Position numbers and translations under genes: made by a program
Source of the DNA: Martinezella tropici
GTDB lineage: Bacteria > Pseudomonadota > Alphaproteobacteria > Rhizobiales > Rhizobiaceae
Direction: 5' to 3'
Length of the DNA: 64,000 nucleotides
Assembly: GCF_008370325.1 (NCBI RefSeq)
Contig: NZ_VNIP01000004.1
Location: 434,001 to 498,000, forward strand
Notes under the pieces: model-generated
Seen by the model: the letters and a program-made list of their open reading frames with translations, nothing else
What the model was told of the DNA's origin: nothing
Database searches by the model: none
Shown here: in pieces, positions 44,093-52,945 of the stretch
How positions within the stretch are numbered: the first letter of the stretch is position 1
Layout: the number at the start of each line of letters is the position of its first letter

Positions 44093-44719
44093 ATGGCAAA
44101 CCATAACGAAATAGACGCGATCTTCAGCCAACTCGATCAGATCGCTGAGGGACTGGCCGAGACCTTCGCGCCATTCTGCGAAGTGGTCTTGCACGATCTG
44201 CGCGATCCCAAACACGCGATACATTCCATCCATAACAATCTTTCTGACCGCAATGTCGGCGATCCGGCAACCGAGCTCGGCCTCGCGCGTATCGCTGATC
44301 CCGACTATCCGCAGGTAATCGCAAACTACGCCAACCAGTTCGCGGATGGCCGTCAGGCAAAAAGTACGTCAATCGGCATCAAAGATGCGAACGGCCGATA
44401 CGTCGCGGCGCTGTGCCTCAACATCGATCTGAGCATTTTCCAGGGGCTTCAATCGGTCCTCCAGGCTTTCGGATCGGTTGATGGCGCAAGCCCCAATCGG
44501 GAATCGCTGGTGCCGGCGGGCCCGAATGCGATACGCAGCAAAATCGATGAGTTCGCGGCCAGATTATCCACGACGCCACGAGCACTGAAAGCGGAGGACC
44601 GCCGCGTTCTGCTCCGTGAGTTGAGAGATTCCGGTCATCTGAACATCAGGCGCTCGATGGACGTCATCGCGGCGCATATCGGCGTATCCCGAGCCACCGT
44701 CTATACCGACGCGAAGTAG
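44093..44719 (+). CDS. YheO/DauR-family PAS-HTH regulator
   Basis: A 208-residue regulator. The YheO-like PAS domain (about 10-120: LAETFAPFCEVVLHDLRDPKHAIHSI and GIKDANGRYVAALCLNIDLS) is followed by a C-terminal helix-turn-helix (RSMDVIAAHIGVSRATVYTD). DauR of Pseudomonas, in this family, controls D-arginine catabolism. ATG 44093 has GCGAGGG upstream. It is cotranscribed with the PLP enzyme and convergent with the asparaginase gene, so it probably controls this amino-acid locus. Confidence 0.85.
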   Translation: MANHNEIDAIFSQLDQIAEGLAETFAPFCEVVLHDLRDPKHAIHSIHNNLSDRNVGDPATELGLARIADPDYPQVIANYANQFADGRQAKSTSIGIKDANGRYVAALCLNIDLSIFQGLQSVLQAFGSVDGASPNRESLVPAGPNAIRSKIDEFAARLSTTPRALKAEDRRVLLRELRDSGHLNIRRSMDVIAAHIGVSRATVYTDAK

Positions 44720-44803
44720 GCGTTGTAGAGCCGCGGACACGTCCGAGCGGATTTGCGTCCAATCCAATTTCGTCGAACATGTCCGACCTACCGTTTGGTG
44801 CGC

Positions 44804-44830
44804 CCGGAGAGAGCTCCGGCTTTCGAGCCG
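44804..44830. terminator. Candidate bidirectional hairpins between converging genes
   Basis: Two overlapping stem-loops: CCGGAG-AGAG-CTCCGG (44804-44819) and CGGCT-TTCG-AGCCG (44817-44830, with a stable TTCG tetraloop). They share bases, so only one can form. They lie midway between the converging regulator and asparaginase genes. There is no long T tract, so termination is only a likely role. Confidence 0.4.
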
Positions 44831-44855
44831 AAGCCACTCTTCTCCTGTTGGGCGG

Positions 44856-45767
44856 TTATCGGCTTGCTCGGCCGAGTTCAGCAATTAGGCGAATGCGTGC
44901 CTTCGAAGCGTTCAAGCCATCGTACCCGGCCGTGATCATGCCAAGACCGTGCGCGTGATTGTATGCGTATTTCGTCGCCGTGGGGTTCACCCGGATACCT
45001 TGGGCACAGCGTGTCGACAGGACGACCGGAATATGCCGGGCTGCTTCGCTCAAGCGCTGTTCGGATTGCGCCGAGAAGCCGCCGGCGCCCTTTCCCGCCA
45101 GCACAATCCCGTCCAGGCCCGAAATGTCAGGGAAGCCAACGATCGAGCCAAATGTCTCCGCAACAATCGCAACGCGAGCGTCCAGATCGGCGAGATCAAG
45201 GTCCGTATAAGCGTCCGCAACCGTGGAGAAGCCCGTGAGTGAGACAATATCGGCGTCAATCGAGCCACGAAGCGCTGTGTCCGGGCCGAACGGCTGGATG
45301 GCCTGAGGCCAGACTTTCACAATCGAGACGGGGTCGAAAATCCGGCCGGCGAAGGCTACGAGTGGGGCAGAGCCGCGTGGCATGGCTTTCGCAAGTTTTG
45401 CGGAGTCCTTCAGATTACGCGGTCCATCGGCATTGGCGTCGCCTCCAGGAATTGCCGCACCGGTCAGGACGACCGGTCGGTCCCGGTCTAAGAGGAGAGC
45501 GGCTGCATAGGCAACGTCCTCCATCGCATCAGTGCCACAGCAAAGCACGAAGGCCTCGCTCTCCCGATCCTGCCGCATGACATCGCGTGCACGGCAAATC
45601 GAAGTGAAGTTGAGGTCGCAGCTATCGACAGGGTCGACGTCATATCCGATCCATTCGGTGGTGCCATCCAAGACGACCAGATCGCGTGCCAGCAACCGCT
45701 TGATCGTCCCGTCGGGTTGATAGTTTTCCGTGATCGTGCCACCACAGTTCAGAAGCCCTATTTTCAT
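44856..45767 (-). CDS. L-asparaginase-family amidohydrolase
   Basis: A 303-residue type I/II asparaginase-fold enzyme. The first catalytic Thr is in NCGGTITENY (9-13), and the second set is in CCGTDAMEDVAYAA (Thr-Asp pair). It would release ammonia from asparagine or a related amide. No signal peptide, so it is cytoplasmic. ATG 45767 follows AAGGCAG; a frame extends upstream to 45827. The ornithine cyclodeaminase-like gene precedes it by 75 bp on the same strand. Confidence 0.85.
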   Translation of the reverse strand: MKIGLLNCGGTITENYQPDGTIKRLLARDLVVLDGTTEWIGYDVDPVDSCDLNFTSICRARDVMRQDRESEAFVLCCGTDAMEDVAYAAALLLDRDRPVVLTGAAIPGGDANADGPRNLKDSAKLAKAMPRGSAPLVAFAGRIFDPVSIVKVWPQAIQPFGPDTALRGSIDADIVSLTGFSTVADAYTDLDLADLDARVAIVAETFGSIVGFPDISGLDGIVLAGKGAGGFSAQSEQRLSEAARHIPVVLSTRCAQGIRVNPTATKYAYNHAHGLGMITAGYDGLNASKARIRLIAELGRASR

Positions 45768-45842
45768 CTCAGTCTGCCTTTGGATATCTATTTTGAGTGT
45801 CTCGTCCCGATCAGCGCTGGACCGCATATAGCAAGATCGAGA

Positions 45843-46865
45843 TCACCATGGCCAAGCGATTTGGGTGCCATGTCCACCTTTAATCGCCCGTTGATACAGC
45901 ATTCGTCCGACTGTAAGATCCTGAAGGGCCAAGCCCGTCATGTCGAAAATGGTGATGTCATCTGGCTTGCGGGAGATGACCACGTCGCCGGTCAGAATGC
46001 TTCCGATCTCGACTTCTTCGCCTACACCACGTCCCCATTGGCCTTCACCGATCTGCCGGCTCTGCTCTCGATCGTCGACGAACAGCCTCGCTCGCTGCAA
46101 AATTCCCTCGGCTAGTTCGCGCTTGCCCCTTGTGTCGGCACCCACTGCATTGATGTGGGTCCCCGGCTTGACCGCATCCGCCGAGAAGAGAGGCCCACCA
46201 CCAGGCGTCGCCGTGATCACGATATCGCTCTCAGACACCGCCTCATCGGGATCCGTTGCGTGGATGAGCGCGCAACGCCCTGCGAAGGCAGCCTCGAAGT
46301 TGGCGTCGGGATTGCCATGAGATGTGACGTATCTCACGGTCTTAGTTTGGCTCAAGAGATCCAACGCCAAATCGAGTTGCACGCGAGCCTGAACTCCGGT
46401 CCCAAAGACGCAAATGCGCTTGCTGTCGGCGCGAGCCAGTGTCTCAATGCCTAGCCTTCCTGCCGCCCCCGTGCGCGCCGTGGTGATGGCATTGCCATCA
46501 ACAATGCATGTGGGCCTTCCTGACGCCGGGTCGAAAAGCATGATGGTGGCCTGGTGAGGTTCTCCGCCGACGATCCTGTTGGAATGCCAAAAGCCTGCGG
46601 CCTTAAATCCGAGAAGCGCCTCGCTCTGCACGTCACCCGACTTGATGCCGAAGATTCCACCCGTATCGAGGCGCTCCCGGACAACGGGAAAGACGCGGCC
46701 TTTTCCCTCGCTATGTAACACGAACGCCTCTCTCACCGCTTCAAGCACGTCACCCGGGTTCAAGAGCGGCTGAACCTGTGGGCCAGAAAGAGTGAGAAGT
46801 GTGGCATCGCACGGCTTGGGCGTCGGAAGTTTAGTTTGGGTGGCAGCCAAGCCAATGGGTAACAT
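45843..46865 (-). CDS. Ornithine cyclodeaminase/mu-crystallin-family enzyme
   Basis: A 340-residue NAD(P)-dependent enzyme. The substrate-binding region contains FGIKSGDVQSEALLGFKAAGFW; the Rossmann motif GTGVQARVQLDLA follows RICVFG, and the Asp/Asn region has TPGGGPLFSADAVKPGTHINAVGADTRGKREL. Family members are cyclodeaminases, imine reductases or amino-acid dehydrogenases, so the substrate is open. It starts a leftward operon with the asparaginase gene and is divergent from the transporter. Confidence 0.85.
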   Translation of the reverse strand: MLPIGLAATQTKLPTPKPCDATLLTLSGPQVQPLLNPGDVLEAVREAFVLHSEGKGRVFPVVRERLDTGGIFGIKSGDVQSEALLGFKAAGFWHSNRIVGGEPHQATIMLFDPASGRPTCIVDGNAITTARTGAAGRLGIETLARADSKRICVFGTGVQARVQLDLALDLLSQTKTVRYVTSHGNPDANFEAAFAGRCALIHATDPDEAVSESDIVITATPGGGPLFSADAVKPGTHINAVGADTRGKRELAEGILQRARLFVDDREQSRQIGEGQWGRGVGEEVEIGSILTGDVVISRKPDDITIFDMTGLALQDLTVGRMLYQRAIKGGHGTQIAWPW

Positions 46866-46986
46866 TTAGGCATCCTGTAAAAGTGATGAAAAATAATGCT
46901 TGCCAAAATATCTGAAATTGGATGATATGTCTAGTATTGCAGCGCAGCAAGAACGCCGCTGCATTTCAAAAAAGGGGAATCGTCTC
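46866..46986. promoter_or_regulatory. Divergent promoter region between cyclodeaminase and transporter genes
   Basis: The 121-bp gap is A/T-rich and includes ATATC and GATAT arms 11 bp apart (about 46909-46929). As the only space between two divergent operons of the same pathway, it is the likely target of the YheO/DauR-type regulator. No tighter motif was found. Confidence 0.4.
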
Positions 46987-47997
46987 ATGAAAATGTGGTT
47001 GCTAGCGCTCGGCCTGTGCGGGATCGCATCTGTGGCATCGGCTGGTCCGACAATGGATAAAACGAAAAGCGCCGGCACGCTCCGTTGCGGCGTGTCGACA
47101 GGCTTGGCTGGCTTTGGGGCACCCGATGGCAAGGGCGGCTGGAAAGGCCTCGATGTCGACGTCTGCCGCGCCGTTGCCGCAGGCGTTCTGGGCGACGCGA
47201 CCAAGGTAACTTTCGTGCCGCTTACTTCGTCGCAGCGGTTTCCGGCAATCCAGTCCGGCGAGGTTGATCTTCTGTCTCGCAACTCGACCCATACGCTTTC
47301 GCGCGATACCGACCTCGGGCTCAACTTCGGCCCCGCGACATTCTATGATGGTCAGGGCTTTATGGTGAAGTCTTCGCTCGGCGTGACCTCGGCAAAAGGT
47401 CTGGACGGCGCGAGCGTTTGCGTCGAGCCGGGCTCGACCGCCGAATTGAACATTCAGGACTATGCGCGCAAGGTCGGTATCACGCTCAAGCCGATCGTCA
47501 TCGACAGTCAGGCAAATATCGAACAGGCATTCTTCACGGGTCGCTGCGACGCCTATTCGACAGACAAATCCTCGTTGGCTGCTTCTCGTGCGTCCAAGGC
47601 CAGCGATCCGGGCGAGTACGTCATTCTCCCCGAAACGATCTCCAAGGAGCCGCTGTCGCCGGCAGTTCGCCATGGCGATGACGAGTGGCTCGATATAGTG
47701 AACTGGACCGTGTGGCTGCTGTTCAGCGCGGAGGAAAAGGGTATTACCTCGCAGAACGTCGACGAGATGCTGAAAAGCACCGACCCGGAAATCCAGCGCA
47801 TGCTCGGTGTCGTTCCGGGTATGGGCAAGGCTCTCCACCTCGATGACAAGTGGGGCTACAACGTCATCAAGCAAGTCGGCAACTATGGTGAGATCTTCAA
47901 TCGCAACGTGGGTCCGGACACGCCGCTCAAGCTGGAACGCGGGCTCAACAAGCTCTGGTCCGATGGTGGCCTGATGTATTCGCCGCCTTTCATCTAA
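46987..47997 (+). CDS. aapJ: Amino-acid ABC transporter substrate-binding protein (AapJ-like)
   Basis: A 336-residue periplasmic protein. A signal peptide (MKMWLLALGLCGIASVASA, 1-19) is followed by the AapJ/BztA-type core: TLRCGVSTGLAGFGAPDGKG, GLDVDVCRAVAAGVLGD and RCDAYSTDKSSLAASRA. The ATG at 46987 is chosen as it begins the signal peptide; the frame is open upstream to 46900. An imperfect hairpin at about 48003-48045 between this gene and the permease may set the higher level of binding protein usual in such operons. Confidence 0.88.
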   Translation: MKMWLLALGLCGIASVASAGPTMDKTKSAGTLRCGVSTGLAGFGAPDGKGGWKGLDVDVCRAVAAGVLGDATKVTFVPLTSSQRFPAIQSGEVDLLSRNSTHTLSRDTDLGLNFGPATFYDGQGFMVKSSLGVTSAKGLDGASVCVEPGSTAELNIQDYARKVGITLKPIVIDSQANIEQAFFTGRCDAYSTDKSSLAASRASKASDPGEYVILPETISKEPLSPAVRHGDDEWLDIVNWTVWLLFSAEEKGITSQNVDEMLKSTDPEIQRMLGVVPGMGKALHLDDKWGYNVIKQVGNYGEIFNRNVGPDTPLKLERGLNKLWSDGGLMYSPPFI

Positions 47998-48093
47998 TAA
48001 AAAGTGAGCGCGCTCGGAGGCTTTCTTTGAGCGTGCACTCCCGCGGCATGCGCAAGGCGCACGATTCAAGATCAAGCAGGGCGATATCACTCG

Positions 48094-49287
48094 ATGGTTG
48101 ATAGGCAACAAACGGGCGTTTTTTCAGGAAAAGTCAGGTCTGCAACTGCTGGACCGCGCTACCGCTATTTCCTGTACGATGCCATAATCTATGTCGCATT
48201 GGCGCTCTTCATCGTGTTCGTGGTGAAGAACGTCTCGTCCAATCTCGCGCGGCTGAACATCACCGGTGGCTTTGCCTTTCTGCAGGGCAAACAGGCGGGT
48301 TTCGGAATATCCGAGTCTCTCATCGCCTATGATGCGCAGGCCAGCTATGGGCGCGCCGTTGTGGTTGGTCTGCTCAATACGCTTTTCGTGTCTTGCCTCA
48401 CCATCGTGTTTTCCACTGTTCTCGGTACAGTGATTGGTATCCTTCGCCTGGGGCAAAACCGGCCCCTATCCAAGCTCGCCCAGGCTTACGTTGAGTTGTT
48501 CAGAAATACGCCCCTCCTTCTCCAACTGATGTTTTGGTATGCGCTGATCTTGATATCGTTTCCAGGTCTGCGCGAAGCAACACCCGTGCTTGGGATTGCT
48601 CTCTTCACCAATAGGGGCCTATTTCTACCTTGGATGGCAAGTTCAACCGGTTTCGGATGGTTCTATGTCGGGACGGCCGCAGGTATCCTGGCGGCCTTCG
48701 CATGGCGATGGATTTGCAGGCAACGGCAGCAACGCACAGGTTCCCAGATGCCCGTCTTCTTGCCGAGCGTTGCGGCAGTCGCCCTGCTGCTGATCCTATC
48801 CAAGGTCTATAGCGGCACGGAGCTCTCGCTGGAATGGCCAAAGCAGGCGGGCTTCCGAATTGTCGGCGGGCTGTCTCTGTCGCCGGAGCTAGCCACCCTG
48901 ATCATCGGCCTGACACTCTATACCAGCGCACTCATCGGAGAAATCGTCCGATCAGGAATTTCCTCGGTTCAGAAGGGGCAGATCGAGGCTGCACGGGCAC
49001 TCGGCCTTCACGAGTTCACGATCCTGCGGCTGGTCATTCTTCCCCTTGCCATTCGGGCAATCGTACCGCCGTTGACCAGCCAATATCTCAGTCTGATGAA
49101 GAACTCGAGTTTGGCTGTCGCGATCGGTTACCCGGATTTGGCGTCAATCATTAACACGATCATAAATCAGACAGGGCAGGCGATCGAGGGAATCGGTATC
49201 CTTATGGGCACTTACCTTATCATCAGCCTCGGGATTTCCCTGGCTCTTAACCTCTTCAACAAGCGAATGGCCCTGGTGCAGCGATGA
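48094..49287 (+). CDS. aapQ: Amino-acid ABC transporter permease (AapQ/BztB-like)
   Basis: A 397-residue polytopic permease of the general-amino-acid type, with the long form typical of AapQ. The His/Glu/Arg-family signature ELFRNTPLLLQLMFWYA and the EAA loop (GQIEAARALGLHEFTILRLVILP) that contacts the ATPase are clear. It overlaps the second permease by 4 bp (GTGC/ATGA-type junction at 49284). Confidence 0.88.
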   Translation: MVDRQQTGVFSGKVRSATAGPRYRYFLYDAIIYVALALFIVFVVKNVSSNLARLNITGGFAFLQGKQAGFGISESLIAYDAQASYGRAVVVGLLNTLFVSCLTIVFSTVLGTVIGILRLGQNRPLSKLAQAYVELFRNTPLLLQLMFWYALILISFPGLREATPVLGIALFTNRGLFLPWMASSTGFGWFYVGTAAGILAAFAWRWICRQRQQRTGSQMPVFLPSVAAVALLLILSKVYSGTELSLEWPKQAGFRIVGGLSLSPELATLIIGLTLYTSALIGEIVRSGISSVQKGQIEAARALGLHEFTILRLVILPLAIRAIVPPLTSQYLSLMKNSSLAVAIGYPDLASIINTIINQTGQAIEGIGILMGTYLIISLGISLALNLFNKRMALVQR

Positions 49288-50384
49288 GTGCAATTAATCA
49301 ACCACGCCAGGCCCAGGCAACGGAACCTCCATCGATGAATTGGTCGCGGCGCATGGCTCTCGCCGTCGGAGCTCGTCCGATGAATTCCGCGATGACCATC
49401 GCGGTTGCGATGGTGGTGGCGCGGCTCGCATGGTCTCTTCTGTCCTGGGGTATTTTGCACGCCGTATGGGGAACCGATGCTTCGGCGTGTGCCACCCTGA
49501 ATGGCCAGGGTGCATGCTGGTCCGTCGTCGCGACCAAGTTTCGTTACATTCTGTTCGGATCATATCCCTTTGAAGAACATTGGCGACCTGCGATCGGCGT
49601 TACCGCCTTCATTGGCGCAACACTCGTCAGCTCGCGCTCGGAGTTTTGGGGGCGAGGATTGTTCGTCCTGTGGGCAGCGGTACTGGTACTCTTCTTTGGC
49701 CTGATGTCTGGTGGCACGTTGGGTCTCGACTTCATCTCGCCGGACAAATGGGGCGGGTTGCCGCTGACCCTGGCGCTGTCGATTGTTGGCGTCCTTGCGG
49801 CCCTGCCGCTCGGAATTGCGCTAGCTCTGGCCCGACGCTCTCCAATCCGATCACTGCGGACCATCTGTATCGTGTACATTGAGACGATCCGTGGCGTACC
49901 GCTTATTACCGTTCTGTTCATGTCCTCGATCATGCTTCCGCTTTTCCTGCCGGCCGGCATGGTAATCAGTGGTCTCGAGAGAGCGATGATCGCCATCGTT
50001 CTGTTTACCGCTGCCTACATCGCCGAGGTCGTTCGCGGTGGATTGCAACTTGTGCCGCCGGGTCAGTTCGAAGCGGCTGCTTCCCTTGGCCTGGGATATT
50101 GGAAGACGACGTTCCTCATCGTCCTGCCGCAGGCTCTGCGGATCGTCATCCCCCCCTTGGTTAATACATTCATCGAGGTGTTCAAGGACACGACGCTTGT
50201 GATCATAGTGGGATTGTTCGATCTCTTGAACACAACCAGAACCGCCATCCTCGATATCGCCTGGCGTCCATATTACGTCGAAGCCTATCTGTTTGCCGGA
50301 CTCATCTACTTCTTCTTCTGCTTTTACATGTCCCACATAAGCCTGCTCGTGGAACGTCGCCTTGCAAAGTCGGTGCGCCATTGA
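49284..50384 (+). CDS. aapM: Amino-acid ABC transporter permease (AapM/BztC-like)
   Basis: A 366-residue polytopic permease, partner of the previous gene. It has the family signature YIETIRGVPLITVLFMSSIM and an EAA loop (GQFEAAASLGLGYWKTTFLIVLPQALR, key Glu and Gly). The ATPase gene (aapP) that normally follows is absent; 578 bp without a gene separate it from a gene on the other strand. The ATPase must come from another locus, or the transporter is incomplete. Confidence 0.88.
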   Translation: MSAINQPRQAQATEPPSMNWSRRMALAVGARPMNSAMTIAVAMVVARLAWSLLSWGILHAVWGTDASACATLNGQGACWSVVATKFRYILFGSYPFEEHWRPAIGVTAFIGATLVSSRSEFWGRGLFVLWAAVLVLFFGLMSGGTLGLDFISPDKWGGLPLTLALSIVGVLAALPLGIALALARRSPIRSLRTICIVYIETIRGVPLITVLFMSSIMLPLFLPAGMVISGLERAMIAIVLFTAAYIAEVVRGGLQLVPPGQFEAAASLGLGYWKTTFLIVLPQALRIVIPPLVNTFIEVFKDTTLVIIVGLFDLLNTTRTAILDIAWRPYYVEAYLFAGLIYFFFCFYMSHISLLVERRLAKSVRH

Positions 50385-50962
50385 ACAGGCGCGTACCGGT
50401 CAGCGACGCCGAACATACTGACACTTAGCCGACATTCCTTCAGTCGCGCGGCACCACCGCGGACAGGTTTCAATTCCTGATAAACACCGAGATGATCATG
50501 ACGATCCAAACAGCAACTCATTTGGATTGCGTAGAACAAATCGTCTGTGCTGCAGCATGCGCCCGGCTCGGGCGACTGTTTGCCCCGTCGATTCTGCGGC
50601 ACGCCGTGGTTACTACTGCGGCGCATCTGGCGGGGACCAATCTCGGGCTCAAAACCATTCCCGTCGATCGCCGCCGGATGATGAGAAATGCAAAGAAATG
50701 GTTCGGCTGTCTGCTTTGGTGGGTCTCGCTTTCCATAACCTGTCGGTCTTCTTTCCACCTCAAATCCGTCATTCCGTCGAGGTAAATTCGATATAAGTTA
50801 TTGAAAAATTTGAGGTTTAAGTCTTTTCATAACAGCAGGGTCGTCGGTTCGGATCCTTTCAAGAGCAAATAGTCCCGCTTAAATCTCGACTGTTAGCCCA
50901 TAGTCACAGACCGCCTCTAGCATCTCAATCGTTATCTGCTGTGCTTGTGCGAAGATCAGCCA
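50385..50962. other. Intergenic stretch at the missing-aapP position
   Basis: No ABC ATPase or fragment of one is visible on either strand, and the open frames here are not protein-like. It contains repeat copy E. The gap marks the junction between the transporter locus and the FecR/cyclase pair. Confidence 0.5.
50846..50878 (+). repeat. Degenerate repeat copy E
   Basis: Starts GGTTCGGATCCTTTCAAGAG, then CAAATAGTCCCGC. It is intermediate between copy A (shares CAA-TAG-CCGC) and copies B, D and F (share TCAAGAGCA), which links the six copies into one family. Confidence 0.5.
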
Positions 50963-52945
50963 TTAGTCTCCTAACGACGCAATTTCACGCTGCATAATGG
51001 CGTAATATGGCTGGAGGTGGGGTATCGCTATCTTCAGTTTTTCGAAGCGCTCATCGATAGACGTCAGAGTCTTGTTGTATTTGGCCACAAGGAAAGCGTT
51101 GTGAAGTTTCAAGGCGTCAGGATGAATGTCTTCCACGACCGTGAAGATCGGCGATGGGGCGGTTCGTCCTCTGACGATAATCCGATCCAGCTCGATAACG
51201 GTGTAGAACCTGTTCACAAGGCGCGCCGTTTCCTCTCCGAGCAAAAGAGCAATGCCATAGTTTTTAGATTCACCTTCCAAGCGTGACGCCAGATTGACCG
51301 CATCACCGAGGCAGGAGTAGTCGAAACGCCGGGTTGAACCCATATTGCCGACGACGCAGTCGCCGGTATTGATGCCGACCCCCATTTTCAGCATGGGTAA
51401 CGGCGCACTGCTTGCTTTTGCCTCTTCCTCGAGCTGCTTGTTGAGCCCTGCGATCGCTGCTTGCATCGCGATCGATGCTTTGACTGCATGGAGTGCATGC
51501 TCGGGATCGTCGAGCGGAGCGTTCCAAAAGGCCATGATGCAGTCACCCATGTATTTATCGATCGTTCCACCGTGATCCGTGACGATGTCCGACAGGGGCG
51601 TTAGCAGCCGATTGATGAGACCGGTAAGTTTCTCCGGATCGTCCTTCATGGTTTCCGCGATCGCAGTAAAACCGCGCACATCGGAAAAGAGGACTGAAAG
51701 CGTGCGTCTCTCTCCGCCGAGCTTCAGCTGCGAGGGGTCGTCCGACAGTTTCTTGACGAGGTCGGGTGAAATATAGTGTGAGAAAGCCCTGGTAATCCGC
51801 TGCTTGTTTCTGCGCTCTTCCGCAAAGTCAAGCGCGGCTTGGCCAAACGCCACCGTGGCATAAGCAACGGTTGGCCCGAGCGGCGAAACGAAGAAGTGGC
51901 CGAACCGGACACCGGCATAGCAGAGAGCGGCAAAAACGAAGATTGCGACGATCGCTGCGGCAAGAGTAAGCCACCCGGTCGATCTCCACACTGTTGCCGC
52001 GGCGAGCAAGGCTGCAAGCAGAATGGAGCCTACGAATGGCGCAGGGCCTGTCTGAGCGATCGCAACCTTCCGGCGGAGATTGTCATAGATTGTCGCCTGA
52101 ATCTCGACGCCGGCAGTGAGTTTGCCTGTGTGCATCGTGTAGGGTGTCGCGAAAGCGTCGGCACCACCCTTGTCGATCTCAGGTGCGTTCTGAAGGCTAA
52201 GGCCTATCAACACGACGCGATCCTTGAAGATACCTGCCGGGAGGAAGTTTTCGGGATCGAGCGCCTGGTAGTAGGAAACAGTCGGATAGCTGCGTGCCGC
52301 TCCAAAGGATTGGATCATTGCGTTTTGTGGAATTGGTGCCGCATCGTCGCCGGTTGCCCGGAGGAGGGTGATGGCAAAGCCATCCTCGTAGAGCGGAATG
52401 GTGCGGAAGACGCCGTCGCCTCCAAGCTCGATCGACGCAATGCCTGTATGTGCACCGGCTGCCGTCAGCTGCGGAAGCGGCGTGGCCCGCACGAGCTGAT
52501 CGGCCTGCGGCGTCTGAATCAGCGTTTCATCGCCTGCGAGCACGACGTCCGGACCGACGGCGGCAGTGATCTCCGCGTCATGCTCGGCCGTCGAAGGCTC
52601 TGCCATGATGATATCAAGGCCAACCGCTTTCGCGCCGGCTGCACGCAATCGCCGGATCAGCTCTGCATGCAGGCTGCGCGGCCATGGCCATTGCGCATTG
52701 ATGACTGCGAGAGATGGTTCGTCGATTGCCACGATCACCGGTCCGCCATCCGGCGGCTGCGAACTATCGATCGTCGATAGATAGTCGAAGGACTTGAGTT
52801 CCAGCAACGGCCAGGCCGGCAGGCGCGAAAGCAGCGAGATTCCGATCAGTGTCGCGACAACCAACATAAGCAGCCGAAGACCGCGCCTGCCCAATAGCCA
52901 GGCAGAAACGCGTGAAGATGGGTCGAATGTGGAAACCGTTTTCAT
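50963..52945 (-). CDS. CHASE2-domain adenylate/guanylate cyclase
   Basis: A 660-residue membrane-bound cyclase. An N-terminal helix (about 25-45) precedes an extracytoplasmic CHASE2 sensor (about 50-330, with VIVAIDEPSLAVINAQWPWPR), then three membrane helices (about 340-420) and a class III cyclase domain (about 460-620) with Asp ligands in VLFSDVRGFTAIAE and DKYMGDCIMAFWN. The ATG at 52945 shares one base with the stop of the FecR gene (TGATG), so the pair are cotranslated. CHASE2 and FecR genes are often paired, suggesting an envelope-signal pathway producing cAMP. Confidence 0.88.
   Translation of the reverse strand: MKTVSTFDPSSRVSAWLLGRRGLRLLMLVVATLIGISLLSRLPAWPLLELKSFDYLSTIDSSQPPDGGPVIVAIDEPSLAVINAQWPWPRSLHAELIRRLRAAGAKAVGLDIIMAEPSTAEHDAEITAAVGPDVVLAGDETLIQTPQADQLVRATPLPQLTAAGAHTGIASIELGGDGVFRTIPLYEDGFAITLLRATGDDAAPIPQNAMIQSFGAARSYPTVSYYQALDPENFLPAGIFKDRVVLIGLSLQNAPEIDKGGADAFATPYTMHTGKLTAGVEIQATIYDNLRRKVAIAQTGPAPFVGSILLAALLAAATVWRSTGWLTLAAAIVAIFVFAALCYAGVRFGHFFVSPLGPTVAYATVAFGQAALDFAEERRNKQRITRAFSHYISPDLVKKLSDDPSQLKLGGERRTLSVLFSDVRGFTAIAETMKDDPEKLTGLINRLLTPLSDIVTDHGGTIDKYMGDCIMAFWNAPLDDPEHALHAVKASIAMQAAIAGLNKQLEEEAKASSAPLPMLKMGVGINTGDCVVGNMGSTRRFDYSCLGDAVNLASRLEGESKNYGIALLLGEETARLVNRFYTVIELDRIIVRGRTAPSPIFTVVEDIHPDALKLHNAFLVAKYNKTLTSIDERFEKLKIAIPHLQPYYAIMQREIASLGD

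Noticed and set aside
50324..50785. Overlapping frames on both strands after aapM, considered as an aapP remnant.
   Set aside because: No Walker A, signature or Walker B motif of an ABC ATPase in any frame.
51839..52780. A 313-codon frame on the plus strand.
   Set aside because: It lies opposite the CHASE2 cyclase gene, is Cys/Arg-rich, matches no family, and arises from codon bias of the true gene.
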